Part shown: positions 56,816 through 64,000 of the stretch, piece after piece
How positions within the stretch are numbered: the stretch's first letter is position 1
How the letters are laid out: the number at the start of each line of letters is the position of its first letter
NCBI GenBank assembly: GCA_033557465.1
Contig: JAWIIG010000025.1
Span: forward strand, 5,761,001 to 5,825,000
Origin: Ichthyophis bannanicus
Taxonomy: Eukaryota; Chordata; Amphibia; Gymnophiona; Ichthyophiidae
Length of the DNA: 64,000 nucleotides
Direction of reading: 5' to 3'
Made by a program: the position numbers and the translations under genes
The notes under the pieces: generated by a model
The model's input: only the letters and a program-made list of their open reading frames with translations
Told to the model about the DNA's origin: nothing
The model's database searches: none

Positions 56816-57907
56816 CTACTTCCCAAGCGATTCCCTCTCAACCAGAAATTTCTGTAACTGAACTGCGTCAGTATAAGCATAACTGTGACCCTGGTATATA
56901 ACCAGGCAGCGACAAGGAAATTTTAAAAAGAAAGATGCAACCAAAGCAACAGCTCGAGCTCTTAAATCCAAAAATTGTTTGCGTCTTAGCTGTGTGGCAC
57001 GACTAACATCAGGAAATACTTGGAGTTTAAATCCACAAAATAAAGCATCCTTGTGCTTAAAGTAAGCTCTAAGCACAGATAGCTTAACAGATTCAGAACC
57101 AAAAGTTGCAACAACAGTGCAGCGCTTGGTTATGACATCAGAGGAATCCTCCAAAAAGGCGGTTAAATCTCGAGCCACAGACTGATCAGAAGGAGCCAAA
57201 GCCCCTTCGTCAGAGAGTAACGCTCGACCGCCAGGAAAGAAAGAATAAACTTGCACCACATCTAAAGAACCTTTCAGATTTAACGTCTCAGAAAAATATT
57301 TCTGTAATAGAATCTCAGGAGACAGTAAATGAGTTGAGGGAAAATTAAGAAAACGTAAGTTTCTAACCCTATGCTGATTCTCCAGCATCTCCACGCGGTA
57401 TGAAACAGTAGAAACATCTTTAAGTAAAGAAAAATTATTATTAGAACCAGCTAGGAGATGGGAATCAACACGGGAAGAAATCTGAGCCAAAGAACTTAAC
57501 TGTTTATCAACAGCATTAAATTTATCAACCACATCATTCGTAAAACAACAAAGGGACGAAACAGTTGATGACAAACGCTTATCAATTTGTTGGATTGCAG
57601 TCCAGATATCTCCTAAAGTCACTTCTCCCGGAGGAAAAGAAGTGATCTGGTCGGAGGCAGCCGGACAAACAGGTCTCAAAGATGAGACCGGAGGTGTTGC
57701 GAGGGCATCAAGTAAAGTAGAAGATGAAAGGGGCTGAGGAAAAGGAGGCGGTAGCCGGAGCTCAGGACTTAAAGAGGCCTAGTCCGGCGATAAGTTTTCA
57801 GGCTGCAGCGACGATACATGTTTATCCATAGGGCCAGTTACTTTACCTCCATGGTCACGGTCTCCAGACCCCGATTTCACCACCAACTTCCCTTTTCGTT
57901 TCCCCAT
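56816..57907 (-). pseudogene. L1-type ORF1 of H2 with one nonsense codon
   Basis: The frame runs from ATGGGGAAACG (57907) to the stop at 56816, 363 codons, with a single TAG at 57779-57781 (codon 43). Downstream of it the frame is open. Heptad-rich sequence (TLGDIWTAIQQIDKRL ... VEMLENQH) leads to RNLRFLNFPSTHLLSPEILL, LLQKYF, and the C-terminal FPDVSRATQLRRKQFLDL with FFLKFPCRCLVIYQG. The same blocks are in H1 at 33300-33850. The product would bind element RNA as a trimer. Nothing resembling endonuclease or RT follows in the 220-bp 3'UTR. Confidence 0.75.
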
Positions 57908-58045
57908 GAATAAGCAATGTACCGTCCAGCACTCTCAAGAACTTCTCAGGAGCGCCGAAGGAGCACAAAAGGGGCGTGTCTTACCCCTTGTGACACACCC
58001 CTTAGGACGCAACCCCGCAGGCCGCGACTCGCAGGCCGCGAGTAA

Positions 58046-59400
58046 CACCCACAGAGTTTTATGTGGGTCGAGGTGGGTCCTCCAAAGCAGGAGCGTCTAA
58101 ACAGAGTGCCTGCAGCTATGTCACCGGGTCTCCGCTCCCTCCTGCAGCCCTGCTCCGCATAGCTGGAAAACACGGCTGCTCCCAAGTACAGCTGATCTCT
58201 CTCGGACAAGTTCTGCCCCCACAGAGCTTTATGTGGGTCGAGGGAGGGTCCTCCAAAGCAGGAGCGTCTAAACAGAGTGCCTGCAGCTATGTCACCGGGT
58301 CTCCGCTCCCTCCTGCAGCCCTGCTCCGCGTAGCTGGAAAACGCGGCTGCTCCCAGGTACAGCTGATCTCTCTCGGACAAGTTCTGCCCCCACAGAGCTT
58401 TATGTGGGTCGAGGGGGGGTCCTCCAAAGCAGGAGCGTCTAAACAGAGTGCCTGCAGCTATGTCACCGGGTCTCTGCTCCCTCCTGCAGCCCTGCTCCGC
58501 GTAGCTGGAAAACGCGGCTGCTCCCAGGTACAGCTGATCTCTCTCGGACAAGTTCTGCCCCCACAGAGCTTTATGTGGGTCGAGGGGGGGTCCTCCAAAG
58601 CAGGAGCGTCTAAACAGAGTGCCTGCAGCTATGTCACTGGGTCTCCGCTCCCTCCTGCAGCCCTGCTCCGCGTAGCTGGAAAACGCGGCTGCTCCCAGGT
58701 ACAGCTGATCTCTCTCGGACAAGTTCTGCCCCCACAGAGCTTTATGTGGGTCGAGGGGGGGTCCTCCAAAGCAGGAGCGTCTAAACAGAGTGCCTGCAGC
58801 TATGTCACCGGGTCTCCGCTCCCTCCTGCAGCCCTGCTCCGCGTAGCTGGAAAACGCGGCTGCTCCCAGGTACAGCTGATCTCTCTCAGACAAGTTCTGC
58901 CCCCACAGAGCTTTATGTGGGTCGAGGGGGGTCCTCCAAAGCAGGAGCGTCTAAACAGAGTGCCTGCAGCTATGTCACCGGGTCTCCGCTCCCTCCTGCA
59001 GCCCTGCTCCGCGTAGCTGGAAAACGCGGCTGCTCCCAGGTACAGTTGATCTCTCTCGGACAAGTTCTGCCCCCACAGAGCTTTATGTGGGTCGAGGGGG
59101 GGTCCTCCAAAGCAGGAGCATCTAAACAGAGTGCCTGCAGCTATGTCACCGGGTCTCCGCTCCCTCCTGCAGCCCTGCTCCGCGTAGCTGGAAAACGCGG
59201 CTGCTCCCAGGTACAGCTGATCTCTCTCGGACAAGTTCTGCCCCCACATAGCTTTATGTGGGTCGAGGGGGGGTCCTCCAAAGCAGGAGCATCTAAACAG
59301 AGTGCCTGCAGCTATGTCACCGGGTCTCCGCTCCCTCCTGCAGCCCTGCTCCGCGTAGCTGGAAAACGCGTCTGCTCCCAGGTACAGCTGATCTCTCTCC
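58046..59400 (-). repeat. 171-bp tandem monomers at the 5' end of H2
   Basis: The word ATGTGGGTCGAG recurs at 58061, 58231, 58402, 58573, 58744, 58915, 59085 and 59256, a spacing of 170-171 bp. Units differ by only a few bases. Length divisible by three keeps both strands open, giving 57-residue repeat frames that are not considered genes. Confidence 0.95.
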
Positions 59401-59417
59401 GAACCTGCTGTGTTTTA

Positions 59418-59784
59418 AACTGTTTTCCTGCTCTAGCCTACCTGAGGGACTACCCCCATCCCCCCCTGCTGAGGGTACAGGACAGGGTACCTTGTAATAG
59501 CCCTCTTCTTTTAATAGGTCTTATTTCCCACCCACCCTCCCCAACACCCATCCACCCCTGGGGTAATTGTTGCTTTATAGGTACTTACACATCTTAGGAA
59601 AGTGGCTTCTCTCAGGTGCAGCTCTTTATCCAAATCAGTCATACATTGAAGACCTGAGACTAATTAAGCTTCAGGTGAACGAGGTATATTAGAGGTATTA
59701 GATACACCTTTATTAGTATAAGCACCTACACCAACTCTTAGTGAATACAGAATTTTAAGACCTAAACACAAGCTTTAAACTAAG
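59418..59784 (+). other. CR1 5'UTR continued
   Basis: This is the remainder of the second 5'UTR unit and the leader before ORF1. T- and C-rich, with no gene. Confidence 0.6.
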
Positions 59785-60699
59785 ATGCAGACAACAGTCC
59801 AGCAGCAAGATGGGGGCTTTCCAGTCTTTTGCATGTACATGTATGATTTTCTCCCAGTTGGTGAGATGTCTTACATATGCACTAAGTGCAAGAAGCTCTT
59901 TGCTCTCAGGGAACAAGTCCATTCTCTAGAGGCTAGAGTAGCAGACCTGGAAGACATAAGAAAGACAGGGAAGTACAAGGATGAGACCTACAGGGATATA
60001 GTCCTGAAGTCCCACCTCCAGTCTGGCAGCATCCCTGTTGCCATGGAGGAGAGAGGTCACGTGACAGGAGAGCATCACCCTGGTGTGGCAGGACGTGATC
60101 CTGTAACCAGGACCTGTCCTCCAGGTGATGTAAAACCCTCTCACACCGAGGAAGTTTCTCCAGGGCCATGTGCCCATGAGGGGAGGGTTAGGACAGCTGT
60201 TATAGCTTGTGATTTGATCATTAGGCATGTAGACAGCTGGGTGGCTGGTGGACGTGAGGATCGCCTGGTAATATGCCTGCCTGGTGCGAAGGTAGCGGAC
60301 CTCATGCACCGCCTAGATAGGATCTTAGATAGTGCTGGGGAGGAGTCTGCTGTCTTGGTACATGTCGGTACCAATGACATAGGAAAATGTGGTAGGGAAG
60401 TTCTGGAGGCTAAATTTAAGCTTTTAGGTAGGAAGTTGAAATCCAGAACATCCAGGGTAGCGTTCTCCAAAATGCTTCCTGTTCCACGTGCAGGACCCAA
60501 AAGGCAGGCAGAGCTCCGGAGTCTCAATGCGTGGATGAGACAATGGTGCAAGGATGAGGGTTTGGGATTTGTTAGGAACTGGGGAACATTCTGGGGAAAG
60601 GAGGGGCTCTTCCGAAGGGATGGGCTTCACCTTAACCGGGATGGAACCAGGCTGCTGGCATTAACCTTTAAAAAGGAGATAGAGAAGCTTTTAAACTAG
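59785..60699 (+). CDS. CR1 ORF1, esterase-like protein with altered active site
   Basis: 304 residues. CR1 ORF1 proteins bind RNA and carry an SGNH-type esterase domain. Here a Cys pair (YICTKCKKLF, about residue 30-39) is followed by a short coiled-coil-like segment (REQVHSLEARVADLEDI). The esterase region starts near residue 135. The block where relatives have GDS reads VIACDLIIRHVDSW (residues 138-150), so the nucleophilic Ser and the Gly are absent. The later blocks are present: HVGTNDIGKCG (GTND near 194) and RDGLHLNRDGTRLL (DGLH near 279). The frame is otherwise intact from ATG to TAG, ending 110 bp before ORF2. An upstream or alternative start at 59869 (MSYICTK) is possible. Identification as CR1 ORF1 is firm; loss of esterase activity is inferred. 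Confidence 0.85.
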   Translation: MQTTVQQQDGGFPVFCMYMYDFLPVGEMSYICTKCKKLFALREQVHSLEARVADLEDIRKTGKYKDETYRDIVLKSHLQSGSIPVAMEERGHVTGEHHPGVAGRDPVTRTCPPGDVKPSHTEEVSPGPCAHEGRVRTAVIACDLIIRHVDSWVAGGREDRLVICLPGAKVADLMHRLDRILDSAGEESAVLVHVGTNDIGKCGREVLEAKFKLLGRKLKSRTSRVAFSKMLPVPRAGPKRQAELRSLNAWMRQWCKDEGLGFVRNWGTFWGKEGLFRRDGLHLNRDGTRLLALTFKKEIEKLLN

Positions 60700-60809
60700 A
60701 AAATAGGGGAAAGCCGACAGTCGCCCAAGAGCGCATGGTTCGGAAGACGGTATCCTTGTAGGATACTACTGAAAGAAGTGAGCTTCCAAAAAAGAGTAAA
60801 GTAGGCCAA

Positions 60810-63688
60810 ATGCCCTTGAGTATGGTGCTGACAGAGCGTAAAGATTCCAAATTACCCATGCCTACCAATAGCCAGATTAATATTAATAAAATACAGTCTC
60901 TGAAATGCTTGTATGCAAATGCTAGAAGTCTAAACAATAAAATGGGAGAGTTAGAATATATAGCACTAAATGAGAGGTTAGATATGATTGCAATCTCAGA
61001 GACATGGTGGAAGGAGGACAACCAGTGGGACACTGTGATACCTGGATACAAACTATATCGAAATGATAGAACTGATCAAATTGGAGGAGGGGTTGCGCTC
61101 TATGTTAGAGAGGGCATTGAGTCAGAAAGGATTAAAGTTTTGCAGGAAACAAAATTTGCTGTAGAATCTCTATGGATTGAAATTCCATGTATGAAGGGGA
61201 AGGTGATGGCAGTGGGAGTGTACTATCGACCGCCTGGCCAGAATGAACAAATGGATGATGAAATGCTTAAAGAGATCAAGGAAGCTAACAAACGTTACAG
61301 CAGAGTAGTGATAATGGGCGATTTCAATTACCCCGGTATCGACTGGCTCAGTGTCACGGCAGATCATGCTAGGGAGATAAAGTTTCTAGATGAAATAAAT
61401 GACTGCTTCTTGGAGCAGCTGGTTCATGAACCGAACAGAGGGGAAGCCATACTGGATCTAGTCCTTAGTGGAACACCAGATCTGGTGCAAGAAATAAGGG
61501 TGTTGGGACCACTTGGCAATAGTGATCATAGCATGATCGTGTTTGATTTAATTAGTGGAGGAGGGATAGTAAAGAAATCCACAGTACTACCTTTTAACTT
61601 TCGAAAGGGAGACTATGATAAAATGAGGAATATAGTTAAGAAAAAACTAAAAGGAGCAGTTGCAAAGGTTAAAGACTTGCATCAAGCTTGGGCATTGTTT
61701 AAAAATACTATCCTGGAAGCCCAGACCAGCTGTATTCCACGCATTAAGAAGAGTGGAAGAAAGTCCAAAAAACTGCCAGCATGGTTTAAAGGTGAGGTCA
61801 GAGAGGCTGTTGCTGCCACAAAAGCATCTTTCAGGAAATGGAAAAAAGAGCCAAACGAAGAAAACTGGAAACAGCACAAGCACTGGCAAGTTAAATGCAA
61901 AGCATTGATAAGGCAGGCAAAGCGAGAATTTGAGAAGGAACTTGCTACAGAAGCAAAAATATGAAACAAAGACTTTTTCAAGTACATTCGTAGCAAAGGG
62001 CCTGTGAGAGAGTCAATTGGACCATTAGATGACAGAGGGGTAAAAGGGGCAGTAAAAGGAGACAAGGCTATAGCAGAGAGACTGAATGAATTCTTTGCTT
62101 CAGTCTTTACTGAGGAAGAATTAGGGATGTTACCCAAGACCGAAGTGGTATTTAAAGGTGATACTGCAGAGGAATTGAGAGAAATATCGCTACACCGGGA
62201 AGATGTATTACAACTATTTGATAAACTGAATAGTAGCAAATCACCTGGACCGGATGGTATACATCCAAGAGTGTTGAAAGAACTGAAATATGAGATTGCA
62301 GACCTGCTATTAGTAATCTGTGAACTTTCATTAAAATTATCTGTAATACCTGAAGATTGGAAGATCGCTAATGTAACACCAATTTTTAAAAAGGGTTCCA
62401 GGGGTGATCCAGGAAATTACAGACCAGTGAGCCTGACATCAGTACCGGGGAAAATGGTAGAAACCATCACAAAGACAAAATTACACAGCATGTGGATAGT
62501 CATGGCCTAATGGGAGACAGCCAACATGGCTTTAGACAAGGAAGATCTTGTCTCACTAATCTGATATGTTTTTTTGAAGGTGTGAATAAACAGGTAGACA
62601 AAGGTGAGTCAGTTGATATAGTGTATCTAGACTTTCAGAAAACCTTTGACAAGGTCCCTCACCAGAGACTTTTGGCAAAACTAAAAAGTCATGGGATAGG
62701 AGGCAGTGTACTATTGTGGCTCGGGAACTGGTTAAAAGATAGAAAGCAGAGGGTAGGGCTAAATGGCCAATTTTCTCAATGGAAAAAGGTGACTAGTGGA
62801 GTACCCCAGGGATCTGTACTGGGTCCGCTACTTTTTGACATATTCATAAATGACCTGGAAAAGGGAATGAGTGAGGTTATCAAATTTTCAGACGACACAA
62901 AACTGTTTAAAGTAGTTAAAACCCAAGAGGACTGTGGAAAACCGCAGGAGGATCTGGATAAATTGGAAGACTGGGCATCCAAATGGCAGATGAAATTTAA
63001 TGTGGACAAGTGCAAAGTTATGCACCAAGGAAAGAACAACCCACACTATGGTTACACGATGCAAGGTTCCACATTGGGAACCACCACCCAGGAAAAAGAT
63101 TTAGGAGTCATCGTGGATAACATGTTAAAACCCTCCGCCCAGTGTGCAGCGGCGGCCAAGAAAGCAAATAGAATGCTAGGTATCATAAGGAAAGGAATGG
63201 AAAATAAAACAAAAGATATTATAATGCCTCTGTATCGTTCCATGGTACAACCACACCTTGAATATTCTGTGCAATTCTGGTCGCCGTATCTTAAAAAGGA
63301 TATAGCGTTATTAGAAAAGGTACAGAAAAGAGCCACCAAAATGGTAAAGGGGATGGAAGGCTACTCCTATGAAGAGAGGCTACAAAGGTTAGGGCTCTTC
63401 AACCTGGAAAAGAGACGGCTGAGGGGAGATATGATAGAGGTCTATAAATTAATGAATGGAGTGGAACGGGTAAACGTAGATCAATTGTTTACGCTATCAG
63501 AATATAGAAAGACTAGGGGACATGCAATGAAGCTACAGGGTAAACTATTTAAGACAAATAAGAGAAAATATTTTTTCACTCAACGTGTAATCAAACTCTG
63601 GAATTTGTTACCGGAGGATGTAGTAAGAGCTGATAGTGTAGCTGGGTTTAAAAAGGTTTGGACAAGTTCCTGGAGGAATGGTCCATAA
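60810..63688 (+). pseudogene. CR1 ORF2 endonuclease and reverse transcriptase, two lesions
   Basis: The first frame (60810-61964) is an APE-type endonuclease: YANARSLNNKMGEL, ISETWWKEDNQW, GVYYRPPG, MGDFNYPGIDW near residue 172, and GNSDHSMIVFDL near 247. A TGA at 61962-61964 interrupts it, and the same frame continues through the linker to 62510 with SSKSPGPDGIHPRVLKEL and [20 protein letters not shown] one-base loss near 62480 (AAAGACAAAATT versus AAAGAATAAAATT in the 15.8-kb copy) shifts to the third frame (62492-63688) with [36 protein letters not shown] and FSDDTKLF. The catalytic box is FSDD where sister copies have FADD. The C-terminal region ends [12 protein letters not shown]. It would nick and copy at chromosomal targets if intact. 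Inactive, but recently so. Confidence 0.85.
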
Positions 63689-63868
63689 ACCATTATTAAA
63701 AAGGGACCCAGGATATCAATGCTTGACCCAATACAAGCATTGTGGAACCTGTGTCTCTTGGGGATACTGCTAGGTACGTATGACCTAGATTGGCCACTGT
63801 TGGAAACAGGATACTGGGCTTGATGGACCTTGGTCTGACCCAGTATGGCATATCTTATGTTTTTATGT

Positions 63869-64000
63869 AAACAGGGCAAACGATGGACTAGGGTCATTTT
63901 TAATGGAAATTATTAAAATGCACATGGGTGTAAACAGGAGAATAAGGGACTCTGGATCCAAAAGCAGCCTCAGAGAGTTTTTAGCTTGGATAAAATGTTT
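63869..64000. other. Right edge, unrecognised intron
   Basis: Short sequence after the CR1 tail. Nothing recognised. Confidence 0.4.

Larger units (their letters stand above)
56586..59400 (-). mobile_element. ORF1-only L1-like retrotransposon (HAL1-like), copy H2
   Basis: Minus-strand unit of 2.8 kb, flanked by the perfect 17-bp duplication GAACCTGCTGTGTTTTA (56569-56585 and 59401-59417), which cuts the CR1 5'UTR. Order from 5': about eight 171-bp monomers, a unique leader, ORF1, a 3'UTR, AATAAA and a poly-A tail next to the left duplication. No ORF2. It is homologous to H1 in the leader, ORF1 and the 3'UTR (CTTCTTGATGTGTACT versus CTTCTTGACGTGGACT), but not in the monomers. Confidence 0.85.
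56003..63868 (+). mobile_element. Nearly full-length CR1 LINE (family A)
   Basis: About 5.05 kb after removing the nested element at 56586-59400. Order: tandem 5'UTR units, ORF1 with esterase fold, ORF2 endonuclease and reverse transcriptase, and a 3'UTR ending TTGATGGACCTTGGTCTGAC...CTTATGTTTTTATG. It provides the reference for the truncated copies at 2618, 15351, 45985 and 50435. Damage is limited to one nonsense codon and one frameshift in ORF2 plus substitutions at catalytic sites. Confidence 0.9.
38619..64000 (-). other. ZNF366: ZNF366 upstream intron (partial, at least 25.4 kb)
   Basis: No further C2H2 finger coding sequence appears on the minus strand up to 64000, so the next upstream exon is outside the window. 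The interval is dominated by mobile elements listed separately. Its intronic status is inferred from the acceptor at 38619-38620. Confidence 0.85.

Noticed and set aside
58046..59400. 171-bp tandem repeat as centromeric alpha-like satellite
   Set aside because: The shared length is coincidence. The array is short, GC-rich, and sits at the 5' end of a retroelement with a target-site duplication.
57946..59597. Long frames of 150-317 residues on both strands
   Set aside because: They are produced by the 171-bp monomers, whose length is a multiple of three. Both strands being open argues against coding.

Overview
The window is vertebrate genomic DNA, most likely from an amphibian and probably a caecilian (inference). 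It holds one host gene, the 3' part of ZNF366 on the minus strand: the last coding exon (268-776), a 37.7-kb intron, the penultimate coding exon (38444-38618), and more than 25 kb of the next upstream intron. Both splice junctions are canonical and phase-compatible. The protein keeps the last C2H2 fingers, a PFDLS CtBP-binding motif and the family C-terminus. The large repeat-filled introns and the mix of CR1, L2-like, BovB, Gmr1-like, hAT and Harbinger elements suggest a large amphibian genome. Species cannot be settled from sequence alone.

Almost everything else is transposable elements, often nested. 0-4.5 kb: the ZNF366 3' end, a MITE split by a CR1 tail, and an L2-like scrap. 4.55-13.57 kb: a young Gmr1-like Ty3/Gypsy element (LTRs about 1% diverged) with gag, protease and integrase but no reverse transcriptase; a near-intact BovB LINE sits inside its right LTR. 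13.6-31.7 kb: Harbinger-like remnants, two families of CR1, L2-like LINEs, tRNA-derived SINEs and a palindrome-rich MITE. 32.1-34.0 kb: an ORF1-only L1-like element with 111-bp 5' monomers and a target-site duplication. 34-43 kb: CR1, L2-like and MITE debris around the ZNF366 exon. 43.7-53 kb: foldback palindromes, then a degenerate CR1 carrying a 4.25-kb Harbinger element, another CR1 tail, and a hAT MITE that itself holds a 507-bp unknown retroposon. 56.0-63.9 kb: a nearly full-length CR1 (ORF1 esterase, endonuclease, RT) whose 5'UTR is split by a second ORF1-only L1-like element with 171-bp monomers.

The most interesting observation is that pair of ORF1-only L1-like elements. Both have tandem 5' monomers, a homologous unique leader, an L1-type ORF1, a short 3'UTR, a poly-A tail and perfect target-site duplications of 15-17 bp, but no ORF2. 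They behave like complete retrotransposition units, analogous to mammalian HAL1, and their monomers are unrelated although the rest is homologous. Presumably they are mobilised in trans by a full L1 elsewhere in the genome.
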